A DNA stretch of 64,000 nucleotides from Typha latifolia (Eukaryota; Streptophyta; Magnoliopsida; Poales; Typhaceae), in the NCBI GenBank assembly GCA_019914945.1, contig CM034111.1, positions 9,549,496-9,613,495 of the forward strand. Reading direction: 5' to 3'. Positions 23,901 to 36,470 of the stretch are shown here, piece after piece. Made by a program: the position numbers and the translations under genes. The first letter of the stretch is position 1. Each line of letters opens with the position of its first letter. The notes under the pieces were generated by a model. It saw only the letters and a program-made list of their open reading frames with translations. It was not told the DNA's origin and searched no databases.

Positions 23901-26900
23901 GGAAAACTGGTCTCCTCATGAAATTCTCATCGCATATCTAGAAATGCATGCCCCTTACTTCCAAGAGGTCATGGGTTCGATTCTTGGAGACAACCTATGA
24001 AGGTAAGGCTGCAGACATTCTCTGTCCTTAAACCTTGTGCAGGCAGGAACCTCATGCATTCAGATGCCCATATCTGGTAGGGGCTTTGTGTAAGTGGGAA
24101 CAATTTTGCTGATTAGCGACGATTTAGCATATGATATGAGTCTACGGTACTTCTCCATGTTCAGCTTCTGAGAGCTACAAAACTTGAAAATTTTAAAAGG
24201 TCTGACACTCTGACTTCTAGAGAACTTTTAAGGAACCCTATATTCGAGACATCAAATGACAAAGTATCATTTATTGCAGCATTAGAGGATGATGTTTGTT
24301 CTATTATACAACATTCTTATCCAATTGGCATCTTAAAGTTAATGTCTGCAACTTGCATCTAGAAGAAAGTGATTAGTCACATGATCAACAATAAAATATG
24401 TACAATTGAAAGGAAATTGACCTGTTGTGGATCTTCAGTGTGATACAAGTACCAGTTTCATATTCTTGGAGATGATTAAATGCTCTTTTAGATGATATGG
24501 ACTAATACTAAAGACTTTGTTGTTAGTGTTATTGTTGTAAATATACCAATAAAAGGTTTACCACACATCATGGAATTGCTATTCACCACCTTTCAGGAAT
24601 CAATCAGAAGTACTTTCAAGTTTCAACAAACAAGACATAGTAATAAACTCAGACTGAACATGCTAATGATTACAGTTGTGCATATATGAGTGAATATACA
24701 TATTTCTTGTATGTATCTATGTATTATTTACAGTACATATGTAATAAATTGTGAAAAGTGAAAACATATGTCTGGAGGGCTCAGGATACTTACATCATGA
24801 AGTTTTCTGTAATCAACATCCCTGTGTTTCCTTCTGTAGCTTAGAATCTCACAACCATTACATTCGCCAAATTCAGTGTTTACAATTGAATTATCTGTAC
24901 CGCTGTCACGTTTAACATGAGAAAATCCTCCTGGGTCACTATGAGAATCGGACTCATAATATGACATAACTTCATCCAATGAATAAAGTTGGCTTCCTGA
25001 AATGCTAGAATCACCAGAAACATAATCTTCACTGCTTGCTCTGCTGTTCCTGTTATCATTTACTTCTGGGTTATAATCTTCATCTGCAGAGTCCTCAGAT
25101 GGCCACTCTTCAGCAGGATCAAGATAAGAACTATCAACATCAGGATGTCCAGTTGCTTCCTTGAAAATATCCTGTTATAGAACACTAAAGATATATGGGA
25201 AGAACTCAAAAGAATTTTCTTTTCTTTCTATTCTTGGAATATCTTCACAAGCAAAATGTCAGATAAAATCGTCAATTTGTCAGAAAAAGTAACTACTTAC
25301 CTCTGAGGTGCTGTTCAATGTGAAGTTCGTGCATAAATGTGCATTAATAGCTTCTAGAATTTTCATCTTGCTCTCACAAAATTTGCAGAACCATCCTTGA
25401 TCTCCAGGAGGAACTGGGATAACAGATTAAAGTCAGTTTTGCAATCAGAGCTTCCATACATCAAAATTCATAACCACTACCTGCATAAGCATTACACTAT
25501 CTCCAAGATCATTTTTTTTATTGAAAAAGGGAGGGGAATATCTACCCATGACATACTTCAACAAATAAAACAATAACAATGTGCATCTTATTGCATGTTA
25601 TTGTGTAGCAATAATCTTGATGCTCCTTACAAAAATTAATCATCTAGATTTTGGTTCCAAAAGCATTGGGCCCATTCAAATCAGTAACTGAAATCGTTCA
25701 TCACAGTTCAATTTAAACTATATGCCTAAGACATAGAATCAACAGTTCATGGCCCTCTCCATGCATCATCATCATTGTCATCATTATTATCATCAACAAC
25801 AACTGCTACTCCAACTATTTGGAGTTGGGCAGTCAGCCCACATTAATACATCACATGCTAAAAGTATGAATTACTTCTCAACTCCTAATAACATAAATGA
25901 CTTATGACAGTTTAGTTTTGCCAAGCAGCATTTAAATCAAATTTCATGTGTTTCAGGACATTAATGACCATAACAAAAGAGTGCAGATGATTGAATAGGA
26001 CATGCCATAAAATCTGGCTTTTGAAAATAATCACCGGCACATCCGGTTAACAGTAGCTTCCTAGAAACAACCTCATACACATGGACAAAACTGCTGAGCC
26101 TCAATTATACCCTACAATAGCATGAAATAAGACCGCCAGCTCAGAACTTGTCAACAAGCCAAAGTTTTATCATTGTCCCACTTATTCTAATATGAAAGTT
26201 GTCAGATATTGAAGAAGCAAATTCTCTACCACCTTCAGGACATGTAGTATAATAAATATTCAAGCTTGTTGCCTCATCAACAACCACATTACAATAGCCC
26301 ACTGTTTCGGACATTAGACACAGACACTTGCATATATTTTTATGCATCGATGTCCTAAAAAAATGAAATACTATGCAGGAGAATATTGATCAATTTGCAA
26401 GATATAAAAATAAGTTACCTACTTTTTTCTAAAGGAGGCTCCAAACATTTCTGGTGAAAACCACAGTTGCAAGTCCCATCACATAGTATAATGTCATTAT
26501 CTGGAAAAGCTTCACGAGATTTGCATTTTGCACAAAAGATCTAATAAAAGACACGTATAAATGTCACAATTCTCCAAGCCTCTCTGGGAATTTTCTAAAA
26601 GAACATACTTTTCTACAGACGACACTCGACAGTGAAAAGTTACAATTATTATGAGGTATACAATTATACATACATGTTCATGAGAGACAGACCCATCTGG
26701 ATAAATCGCAGAGTCTTCAATGCTTCCAATGGAACTAAGCAAATCTAGTTGATGAATAACATCACGGATACCAAGTTTACACTTTAATATCTGCTTTTCA
26801 GCTCTTTGCAGCTCCTTTTCTGGCTTGATTTTTTCTCGGCTGTAATATTATGGAATTGTTAGCATTTATCATGATTATATCACTATCCTGTGTTATTCAA

Positions 26901-29900
26901 ATAAAGACAGAACTGGAAGAGAGATTACATAAAGTAGTAACCAGCATTTCTCTGAGCACAAAGAGTAATCTACTAATTTGAACATGATCTGCTTATACAC
27001 AAAAATGTCTACCAATCACTCCAGATAAACAGCAGAAGCATAATTTTAAATTTGTGGTACAATAAGAAATTTTATTTTTAAATTCATCCACAATTGGATA
27101 TTCAACCGGATTTAGCATACATTCTGTTTATTTATAATCTTCTATGTACATTGCTTCTAATGTAGGGCCAGATTGCTCTAATCTCATATTTGATCAAACC
27201 ACAGATATCAATGATACAACCAACTGATGGGCAAGGATAAGAGATCAGTAAGAACAATAGGATCCACTGTTGGAACTCGTTTTATTGCTTAAGGTACAAA
27301 GAGAGAGATTGAACAAAAATAAATTAGAAGGGAACAGTAGATAATTGCAATAGCTGATGTACTCAAATTTCTTGGTTAATTTTCCTGCTGCTGCTAGATT
27401 TTGTCTAAAGGTTTTCCATACGAAACCTTCTGTGTGGAATAATTGTTTTCTTATCTTTGATATTTGCACGAAGTCTAGTAAGTAGTTACTAGTTAGTAGT
27501 AACATCATAAGAAGAGGAAAATACATGCCTTAGTGAGACAAAGCACTGAAGAGGAGCATTGAGAGCCGAAGAATTGAGAAAGAATGAGACTAAAGGAAAG
27601 ATCAATTTTAGGATAAGGATAAAGAAATGGAAATCGCCTATATGTAACTACTTAATCTATCACTTTGTTAACCAACTTGTCTGAAGACAGTATGGCAGAG
27701 AATTGATTTGAGTGTTTATCACTAGTAAATTAGCATAAATCCAAAGGAAAGAAAATTTAGCATATTATATGTCAAGATATTTAGCTTGTAAAATAATAAG
27801 GGAATTTCGAAGTTGCGAGAGTATGATATCTGTTGAGACAGATGTTGGATGTAGAATAATATTCAAGAACGCGAAGCATTAGTGAACCTTCAAGCAAACA
27901 AAAAAGGACCTGCTTTCAGTTGAGAAGTTGAATAGATAATAAAATATTCTCTGGAGGAATACGACAGACATGCTGCTGAATTCTGATTAGGTTGAATAGT
28001 TGATTATTGAGCAATAGGAAGCTGTTCTCTGATGAGTTTGAACTGTGACCACCTCGTCATGAGGATGTAAGCTTTCAACCACCTATTAAGAAACCTCCCT
28101 TGGCAAGTCAAGAAAGGGAGGGCTTTAATACACAGAAGCCATTCAAAGGCAGTCTCTAGTAGGTCATAACTGACTGCATAAACAGAGAAAGCAAAAATTG
28201 TCAAGCTTGTGGCATATGTGACTGTTAGCCAGAAACATGGCACATACCAACTTGGTACAGTTGGTACCCATACCAAATAATATGCATGTTAGAATAAAAT
28301 CTTAAACTGCCATTCTATAATAACTTGAGCTTTTAAAGAAGATGGTGAGTTTAAATGGTATTGGAGTAGAAGATCCTAAGTTCAAATCCCATTAGACCTA
28401 TTTGTCTATTAAATATGAAACCTCTACCCCTTTAATTCAGATTCAAGTCTTGGACCATTCAAAATATTTTTAGCCAGACCTGAGGGAAGAGCTAGAATTT
28501 AAAGATTAAAAATCACCATTCTCTATCAACTTGAGCTTAGAGACATGTACAGCTTGGACACATCCTCAGCGAGGGTTGATATATGTTGAGATTATTGATT
28601 TTATAAGAGCCTATGAGAGAATAGGCCATCATGTTGTAAGTGGACTTGTAGGCTATATTAGCCAAGTCATTAGATCAATAAAAAAATACAAAAGCCCTTT
28701 TGAAACATTATGGTATCAGCACCAAATAGGTCGCCGGCTACTGATCTTCGTCCGGCGCCACCAGTGACACCGCCATCTCTCAGTGACCCCTTGAAGGGCC
28801 TGGGCGGCCAGGATCTCCGTGGAGGAGAGCGTCGGTGGTCCTGTTGGACATAAGGCGGCGGGTTGGGGCTTCTCCATCGTCGATAATCGCGATCCCTCTC
28901 ACCCCTCAAAGGCCCAAGCGGCAGTGGTGGCGGAGGCGACCTCTCATCGCGTCTCTCCCACGAATCCCAGTCTCTCTTTCGAGTAGGTGGAGGCGAAGGC
29001 TGCGGCAAGCCGTCGTTGGGGCTCTGTGATCTAGACTTGGATCCTTGAGATTGATCGATGGAGGATATTATGAAGAAGTTGAGTGAGACTAAACTCAAGA
29101 CCTTGCTTTTGGTGTTAGGTCGGCAAGGCGAGGGGTCGATACCAGCACATCCACAGCCTATGAGACTTAGATCTTCCCCCTGTGGATCTGAAACTTGATG
29201 GACCAGCTACGTACTTGAGTTGGTCCCGTCGGATCGAGGCTGCTCTAGTAGGGAAAAGACTAGATGGATACCTGACAGGAGTCAAGGCTGAGCCAGCAAG
29301 TGATAGTGCTGAGGCAGACGAGTGGAGGACCACACACGCCTGGCTTTACACCTGGCTATTGAACTCAATGGTTCCAAAGATTGCTTCATCAGTGGATGGC
29401 ATTCGAAAGGTAGTGGATATCTAGGCAAAGCTAAAGAGGACCTATGCTGGGGCTGAGAACCACATGAGGGTGTTCCAGATCCAGCGTGACATAGAGGCGG
29501 TGGTGCAGGGTGATAGATCTATTCAGGAGTATTCCATGGAGCTGGAGTAGCAGTGGCAAGATCTTGATCATTTCTTACCTATGCCGAGCTATAGTGGTCT
29601 GGAATGCAACAGCAGGGAGTTCAATGCACAAATGAGGACTATACAGTTCTTGGCTCATCTAAATCCGGCCTTTGATCAGAGGAGATCAGTCCTTCTAGCA
29701 TAGACGAAGATCCCTTCACTAAATGAGGCCATCTTTGCGATGATACAGGAGGAGAGTCGCATGAGGCTGCATCCTAAGCCAAGTGGACTTCCAGATGCTC
29801 GATCAACATTAGCTATCGTGAACTCATGTATGACTGGTGCATAAGAGGAGAACTATAAGTGCTATAACTGCGGAGAAGTGGGACACCTGAGCAAGGCATG

Positions 29901-32900
29901 TCCGAAGCTACCGAGGGAGAGAGAGACAAGTGAGAGAGGGCAGCCTGAAGGTCGTGGCCATGGACGTGGAGGCCATAGAGGAGGTAGAGGTTGGGGCTAC
30001 TAGGCACATCTGATGGTAGATCCACATGTTGAGGAGGATATAGGCTTTACTGAGGAGGAGCACGAGTTGTTCGAGATGCTCAAGAGGAAGCAAAGAATGG
30101 CAGGAGATGGAGGAAGGAGACATCCACATCTGACCCCAGGGGTAACTTTGCTACCTTTGCTCATTCTACTATAGGTACTGCACATACTCTTGCCTCTGTA
30201 CCTCCCACGAGATCACTAGACTGAATCATAGATTTTGGTGCATCTAGACATGTGATAGGGGCCTCTAGTGAGTTCACCTCTTACACTCACTTGACCCCTC
30301 TAGAGAGCATTTAGACAGCGGATGGTACAGCCCAGCCGGTGGTTGGTAAGGGTATTGTTAAATGTACCAAGTTAGTGAACTTGTCCAATGTATTGCATGC
30401 TCCCTCATTTCCAGTGAATCTTTTGTCTATCAGTGCTATTATCCTCCAACTAAATTGTGTTGTTTCCTTTAATATTCCTAAGGTGATCTTCACGAAGAAG
30501 GAGACTAGCTAGAGACTTGGGACTGGCACATGGCATAGAGGATTGTGGTACATGGACAGAGGAGGTTTGGATTCAGCGCTGACATCTGTGATAAAGGGAG
30601 CTGGAGTAGGAGGTTCTGGGATGACTATAGAGGAGGTGTTTCTACGGCATCATTGGCGTATGGGTCATATTTTCTTTTTTGTTTTGAGTCTGTTGTACTT
30701 TTCATTGTATAAAAGGGCAAATAAAGAAAAGGTAGTATGTGATACGTGTGAGTTAGGAAAACATACCATAAGCTCTTATCATAGCTTTGGGAATAGGAGT
30801 TCTGGGCTTTTTGATCTTATTCACTTTGATGTATGAAGGCCTTGTCCAGCAAATACAATCAATGGTTATAGATATTTTGTGACCTTCATTGATTACTTTT
30901 CACGGGTTACTTGGTTGTATTTGATGAAGAACAAGAGCGATATCCTTACATGTTTCAAAGACTTCCACAAGGCAGTACAAACCCAATGCGGTGTAGTGGT
31001 TAAGGTACTAAGATCTGACAATGGGACAAAGTACACCAATAAGGTGTTTGAGTAGTACTTATCTGCACAAGGGATACAACATCATACTACTTGCCCATAT
31101 ACACCGACACAGAATGGGGTGGCAGAACGGAGAAACAGACACTGTTAGAGGTAGCTTGGTACATGATGATCTCAATGAATATTCCAACCTATCTGTGGGG
31201 GCAAGCAGTTTTAACAACTGCTCAGCTGATCAACAGGATGCCTTCAAGGATATTGGATTGAAATCCCCCCTGTGAGATGTTGAAGGGTGATAATAGAGGA
31301 GTTCTTCCCTTAAAAATGTTTGGTTGTGTGTGCTTTATGAGAGATAACAGACCAACAGTAGGAAAGTTAGATCCTAGAGCAGTCAAGTGTGTCTTTGTAG
31401 GCTACTCTGCCACAGAAGGGTATGTGTGTTGGAGCTCAAGAGAGAGGCGATTGTTTGTGTGTATGGATGTGACTTTTCGTGAGTCTGAGCCATACTATCC
31501 CTCGAGAGTAGCCTCACCTTTTGGTGACTCGCTAGATAATGGAGAAATTGGACGAGAGGGGGAGAGAAATGAAGTAGAAAGGCCGACTCAGTCAGAGATG
31601 ATATCGGGTCCTGTTGTGAGAAAAGAAGTGGGTAAGGATGAGTTGGAAGTAGAGGTGACAAGAGGAGGAGAGAATTAGGCTTAGAGGGAGTTGAGAGTGT
31701 ACTAGAGAAGGAGAAAGGTGAATGTGCCTATGCCTACAGTACCGCTCGTGCCAAGTCCCTCGTCCCGGTCTCCTCCAACTCCTGAAGACACCTGCACCAT
31801 CCACCTTAGACTCAGGTGATATGATTCATCCCTCTTCTCTTCCCGTGACATTAAGGACCTTTCGCAGCAATACGAGAAACACTCCTGATCATTTCAAACA
31901 TTATTCTAATCTCTCATCCTCATACAAATCATTCATTGCATCATTGGACATTGTCTCTATTCCCAAATGTTGGCAAGTAGCAAACGAAGACCCAAAGTGG
32001 AAGGCAACCATGCATGAGGAACTAAGAGCTCTTGACAAAAACCACACATGGGAGTTGGTGTCACCACCACCCGAAAAAAAGGCGATTGGATGCAAGTGGG
32101 TTTTCACTGTAAAGCAGAATCTAGACAGGCAGGTTGAGCGCTACAAGGCACGCTTGGTGGCAAAAGGGTACAGTCAAACCTATGGCATTGACTATGATGA
32201 GACCTTTGCACCTGTAGCGAAAATGAGCACCATTCAGACATTGATCTCATTGGCAATAAATGGTGGGTGGCAACTACACAAACTAGATATAAAGAATGCG
32301 TTTCTTCATGGGGACCTAGTGGAAGAGGTGTACATGGATATACCACCAAGATTTGGCACTAACAAGACGATAGGCAAGGTCTGCAAGTTAAAAAAGTCTC
32401 TATAGGCTAAAGCAATCTCCATGAGCTTGGTTTGACAGGTTCAAGAGAGCTTTGGTAGGTTGGGATACCAACAAATCAATGCCGACCACACCATATTCTT
32501 TCGACGAAACGGGGGTCACATTACCATACTTACAGTCTATGTGGATGATATGATTGCCACAGGGGACGATGAGAGAGAGATTGCCCAACTCAAGGTGAGA
32601 CTAGGCAAAGAGTTCGAGGTAAAGAATCTTGGTATGCTTCGATACTTCCTTGGGATAGGGATAGCTCGAGGAGCGGAGGGGATTGCTCTCTCCCAAAGGT
32701 AGTATACACTTGATCTCCTTACTGAAATAGGAATGTTAGGGTGCAAACCTGCAGTTACACTGATTGACCAAAGGCTCAAACTCAGTGCAGAGGCCAGAGA
32801 ACCAATTGATCATGAGAGATACCAGAAACTGGTAGGCAGGTTAATCTATTTGAGTCACACTCGTCCAGATATCTTGTTTGCGGTAAGTGTAGTGAGTTGC

Positions 32901-35004
32901 TACATGCATGACCCACGGAAAGGTCATATGGACGTGGTGTATCAGATCTTGAGGTATCTGAAGAGTGCTCCTGGAAAGGGACTAATTTTCAAGAAGAACA
33001 GTCATGTGAGCATTGAAGGCTACTGTGACTCTAATTGGGCTAGATGCGCTGACGATAGGAGATCCACTCAGGGTACTGCATCTTTGTAGGAGGCAACTTG
33101 GTCTCTTGGAAGAGCAAGAAGCAGTCCTTGGTGGCAAGATCAACAGCAGAAGCAGAGTACAGAGCCATGGCTTTTGGAGTCGCAGAGTTGATATGGCTAA
33201 AAGGTATATTGGTGGAATTGAGGTTGGATCAAGGGGCCAGAATGAAGTTGTAGTGCGACAACAAGTCAGTCATAAGCATCGCCAACAACCCAGTGCAGCA
33301 TGACAGAACCAAGCATATTGAAATTTATCGGTTCTTCATCAAAGAGAAGTTGAATAGTGAACTCCTGGAACTAGACCATGTCTCAACTAAAGATCAAGCA
33401 GCAGATTGTCTGATGAAGGGGCTTAATTCGTTGGACCTAGCTAGAGGATGTGACAAGATGGGCTTAGTGGATATCTATCACCCATCTTGAGGGGGAGTGT
33501 TGAGATTATTGATTTTATAGGGGCCTATGAGAGAATAGGCCATCATGTTGTAAGTGGACTTGTAGGCTATATAAGCCAAGTCATTAGATCAATAAAAAAA
33601 TACAAAAGCCCTTTTGAAACATTAATATATTGGTTGGCACTAATGGAAAAAAGGAAGTATCAAGATGCTCCCACATATTGTTGCTGGTAAATCACTTGCA
33701 CAATATGTGCTGGCCCTTGTCAAGCTTACATAGAATACACAACAAGAAAGGAGAGAGAAAATAGTGACAAGACAGGACAAGAAAGGCAAAGACGTTATTC
33801 TTAAAATTGTTTGTGAGCCTCAATATTGGTTATACAGATGGACTTAGTTGCCATGCCCTAATCTAAGATGGATTGACAAGTAAAGCTTCAGTGGTATACC
33901 TTGAATTTGGGGCCAATTTTCAGGTTTCAATATTGGTTATACAAATACTGAAGTATTAAGTGGTTATTCCTGTCTGATCCAAACTTGAATTGGCCCACTC
34001 TAAGCTGAAATCAAGTTCGGCATCTTCAATGGCATTTTGGAGGTTGAGTTAGAAAGGCCAAATGCAGTTTCCTGACAGAAATAGTTCTGACAGCATAATT
34101 CCATGGGAACTTGAGCTCGAGATCCTCAAAATAAACAGACTCTTTAGGGGGGGGGAAGTCCAACTTTAATTATTTAATTAGTATGATTAGTCCTTTGATC
34201 TAATGTGTTGGAATCAATGGTGCAATTAAAATTAATTATCACTTTTATTATCCAACTCCAATTCAAGATCCAATCAGTCTTAAAGTAGTGATGCATGTCG
34301 TCTACAAGTTAAACAAAATAAACATGATAAACAACAAGATGTAAACTATGTGGCAAGCAAGTAACTAGTAAATAGCTTTTGTTCCCATAGTTTTGAAATG
34401 ATATTTATGCAGGCACACACAAGACCTAAGCTCAAGTTTTAGACAAGCATCTCCAACCCCAAAAGTAAGCCAACATTTATTCAAATAGCTTTTCGTAACA
34501 CATCTAGAGTTCTTTTCCTTACTTGTTCCCTTGGTACCTGAGAGGCTGAGACAGACATACTCATTACATTGACAACGACATTACATACCTTTGGCCCTTC
34601 CATCCTTCTCCAGAGTATGCATCGATAAGATTCTGTTCCAATTTGATTTTGATGAGCAGATATCTTGCTCTTCTCAGCAAACGGGAGGCGTCATCATTCT
34701 CTGCATCTTTTCTCTTCCTTCTACCTCTCTTCCTTTTGATTAATTTTTTTGCAGTTTTGCCAGCTGGAGTGTTTGAATTTCCTGAATATATTGTGGAATG
34801 CAAGGAATGAGGGTATTTGATAGAACTATGACCAGATTTTCTATCAAGTGCTTTCATTGGTTTGCCATCCAGATTGTTCTTCCTCCTCCTCCTCCCATTT
34901 TTCAAATGCAAATTTGGTTTACATTTGTATCCATTGTTGCTGGAAATTTTACAGTGGTTCTTGTTTCTTTGTATAGGAAGCTTAGAGCTTAGCTCCTTCC
35001 TCAT
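17931..35004 (-). CDS. HAT3.1-type PHD-finger homeodomain protein
   Basis: Eleven coding exons on the minus strand: 35004-34589, 26839-26674, 26540-26423, 25413-25301, 25171-24794, 23752-23543, 21487-21398, 20813-20763, 18785-18552, 18398(or 18395)-18336 and 18239-17931. They close to about 715 residues (714 with the alternative acceptor). The Arabidopsis HAT3.1 length as I recall it is similar (about 720). Order of parts: basic nuclear-localisation cluster [10 protein letters not shown] (90-99); conserved helix ending [14 protein letters not shown] finger about 197-246 starting CAKC; acidic, Ser-rich linker with repeated (Y/W)RRKHR motifs; homeodomain ending near 514 with recognition helix WFKNAR (501-506); a C-terminal leucine-rich, coiled-coil-like stretch about 660-685. 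The family binds DNA and is nuclear. The start is the first in-frame ATG in exon 2, because the spliced leader frame has no ATG. The copia element at 28584-33624 lies antisense in the 7.7-kb intron. Confidence 0.9.
18847..19341. repeat. 247-bp tandem duplication in HAT3.1 intron
   Basis: Two adjacent copies (18847-19093 and 19094-19341) match closely along their length, both starting TCCATTATCTACATAATATG. They differ by scattered substitutions and small indels. The duplicated unit has no exon and lies in the intron between the homeodomain exon 20813-20763 and exon 18785-18552. It looks like a simple segmental duplication, not a transposon. Confidence 0.9.
21640..22220 (-). mobile_element. LINE 3' relic with zf-RVT remnant
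   Basis: On the minus strand around 22080-21900, broken frames give a pattern of the type [18 protein letters not shown], followed by [15 protein letters not shown] sequence. This is the zinc-binding zf-RVT segment at the C-terminus of L1-type ORF2 proteins. Frames are interrupted and no reverse transcriptase core is present, so it is a 5'-truncated dead copy. It is in the intron between HAT3.1 exons 23752-23543 and 21487-21398. The limits are approximate. Confidence 0.6.
23465..23498. repeat. 7-bp minisatellite (TGGCTGC)n
   Basis: About four and a half perfect copies of TGGCTGC occur in a row, 45 bp from the splice donor of the HAT3.1 exon 23752-23543, on its intron side. A tract this short and perfect is likely to vary in length between individuals. 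Confidence 0.9.
23915..24105 (+). mobile_element. Au-like SINE fragment
   Basis: A B-box-like motif (GGGTTCGATTC) is followed by GGTAAGGCTGCAGACA and a 3' part with CCTTGTGCAGGCAGGAACCT and ATTCAGATGCCC. This order matches the plant Au SINE family as I know it. The head with the A box is degenerate. It lies in the HAT3.1 intron between exons 25171-24794 and 23752-23543. Non-coding. Confidence 0.6.
28313..28545 (+). repeat. Possible TRIM or SINE relic
   Basis: A motif like a tRNA-primer site or B box (ATGGTATTGGAG, then AAGTTCAAATCCCATT) is bracketed by similar words (CCATTCT..AACTTGAGCTT) about 205 bp apart. This could be a tiny terminal-repeat retroelement or a tRNA-derived SINE. It lies just upstream of the copia insertion. 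The classification is weak. Confidence 0.3.
28584..28710 (+). repeat. 5' LTR of copia element (127 bp)
   Basis: It begins TGTTGAGATTATTG and ends TTGAAACATTA, so the termini are TG...TA instead of the usual TG...CA. It differs from the 3' LTR at only three positions (two A/G, one T/A). The preceding five bases ATATA (28579-28583) are repeated after the 3' LTR. The primer-binding site TGGTATCAGCACC follows directly at 28711. Confidence 0.93.
29059..33487 (+). pseudogene. Broken gag-pol of the copia element
   Basis: The gag frame (about 29059-30003) has stops at 29422, 29548, 29701, 29842 and 30001, all in one frame. The zinc knuckle ([14 protein letters not shown]) is near 29857-29900. A frameshift follows near 30133. 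The protease signature (DFGASRHV) is near 30229, the integrase zinc region (HHWRMGH) near 30650, and its catalytic core (..[19 protein letters not shown]) near 31010-31135. Reverse transcriptase has [12 protein letters not shown] near 32283 and YVDDM near 32538. RNase H has CDSNWA near 33020. Each domain is recognisable, but the polyprotein cannot be translated through. Confidence 0.92.
33498..33624 (+). repeat. 3' LTR of copia element (127 bp)
   Basis: Same ends and length as the 5' LTR, with three substitutions. It is preceded by the polypurine tract and followed by the target duplication ATATA (33625-33629). Confidence 0.93.
33630..34588. other. Rest of large HAT3.1 intron, nothing recognised
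   Basis: This is intronic sequence between the copia target site and the splice donor at 34588. I see no coding motif, clear inverted repeat or RNA gene. Confidence 0.5.
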
Positions 35005-36189
35005 TACTGAAGACTTTCTAGAGGTGTAGAATACTGGATTTTTTTTCAGCGGTCCGCATTTCTTAACCTTTGTAATTAACCTGTGCATGTAAAATATAGC
35101 CAAAACGTACACATCAGCGCCATATAAAATTGATGTGATTGTTCAGAGAAGAAAATACAATTGAGCTGATTGGAACGAGGAATAAACATCAAATAAATGA
35201 TGCATTAGATTAACTATTTAGCCATAGGATGACATTTCAACAGATACAGTTTTTCTGTCCTCTCTTGAAAGAAAGAAAATATGATCACCTTCTGTATTAG
35301 CTTGGAAATTGATAAATGATAATTCCAGTAAACTGTCAACAACAGCATACTGTGAATCAAAGCTCCATTTAAAATGTTGCACATCCTTCCATAGGAAAAT
35401 TTAGCCGTTTTAATTAATAGTACATCAATTCAGCTAACACCATTTTGTGAAGTCATTGTCCTCCTCGCATACGTCAGTGGAGTATATTTGGCCAGTTAAT
35501 TTCATCTGCTAGACATTTTTCATTAAAGCCATTGAGAATTGTAACTAGAAACTGCCTTGAACACAACGAAACAAAATTGCAGCGTTCCATATCCAAAAGT
35601 TTCTCACTATGTAATTAACCAATTCTATCAAATCAAACTGATTAGATCGGTTATTACATTATTAATTGAACCAACAAACTATGAGAGTATGATACTAAGA
35701 AAGCACTACCAATTTCCATAGAGGTCGGATATGGGCAATGATAGGTGGATCTGGTAATTAGCTTCTCCAGGTTCTGATAGGTGCTATATGCCATTGCATT
35801 TCCATGATCAAGTAATTTACCATTCCAGTAATTTGCCCTTGCTGATGGTATTCATACACAAAAAGATATCCTTTCTACCTTATTCCTCAAGGAAAATCAA
35901 ATCTTTGCTACATCCCACATCTCTCTTAACAAGGCTTCGTTCTACTTCGCATCAGATTGATCCCATATCAAATTATCAGCAGAAACATCAAGAACCCATG
36001 AAAAGAAGAGAAACCCAATGATCCTACAAGACGAACCGCTTAAAATCCACAAGAACCGAATAATTCGGTCAAGCCCGTTACAGAAATCCATCGAATTCAG
36101 CCAAATTAACGTCGCATTCCATGTCACCTTCTCCAGTTTGACCAAACCAACAATCTGAACATCGATATGAAAGGGGAGAAATGTAGTAC

Positions 36190-36470
36190 CTTTCAGAATA
36201 TAGTAAGAATCTCCCACTTCTCTCCAACCGACTCCCGAATCGCAAATCCACCGCATTTGACACCGGGAGACGTGATCCCCGAGGCGTTCTCCTGCGAGGC
36301 GTCGTTCTTGGTATAGATGGAGATGCCGGTGAGGGGAAGCAAATAGGAATCGAGATTCTAGGACAAAGGAAGGGAAGAGAGAAGGGAGGAGGAGTGGGAG
36401 AAGAAATGGTGAGAGGGTTACGCGGACTTATACGGAAAAGAGGAGAATAAGAAGAGTTATTCTGATGGCT
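36190..36470 (-). other. Probable 5' leader exon and promoter-proximal region of HAT3.1 gene
   Basis: A CT-rich, GC-richer segment (minus strand) ends at a possible splice donor (GAAAG|GTACTA, donor at 36189). Spliced to the acceptor at 35081 it is in phase with exon 2, but the frame has no ATG, so it is read here as 5' UTR. The transcription start is not visible. The transcript could include other leader exons. Confidence 0.45.

Larger units (their letters stand above)
28584..33624 (+). mobile_element. Ty1/copia LTR retrotransposon, full-length but inactivated
   Basis: The element is 5041 bp with two 127-bp LTRs, a primer-binding site (28711-28723, initiator-Met-tRNA type), a polypurine tract (GAGGGGGAG, 33489-33497) and a 5-bp target duplication (ATATA, 28579-28583 and 33625-33629). 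Domains in order are gag, CCHC zinc knuckle, protease, integrase, reverse transcriptase and RNase H. That is the copia order. The coding frame carries many stop codons and a few frameshifts. It is antisense to the HAT3.1 gene, within its largest intron. The very short LTRs would fit the Ale-type lineage, but that is a guess. The three LTR differences suggest a fairly young insertion. Confidence 0.95.

Noticed and set aside
25740..25830. CATCAT/ACAACA-rich stretch considered as a microsatellite or coding run
   Set aside because: It is short, imperfect, intronic and without splice signals. It is a simple low-complexity patch.
28670..29098. A 142-codon minus-strand frame rich in Pro/Arg at the start of the copia element
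   Set aside because: It overlaps the LTR, primer site and gag leader of the element in antisense, and resembles no known protein.
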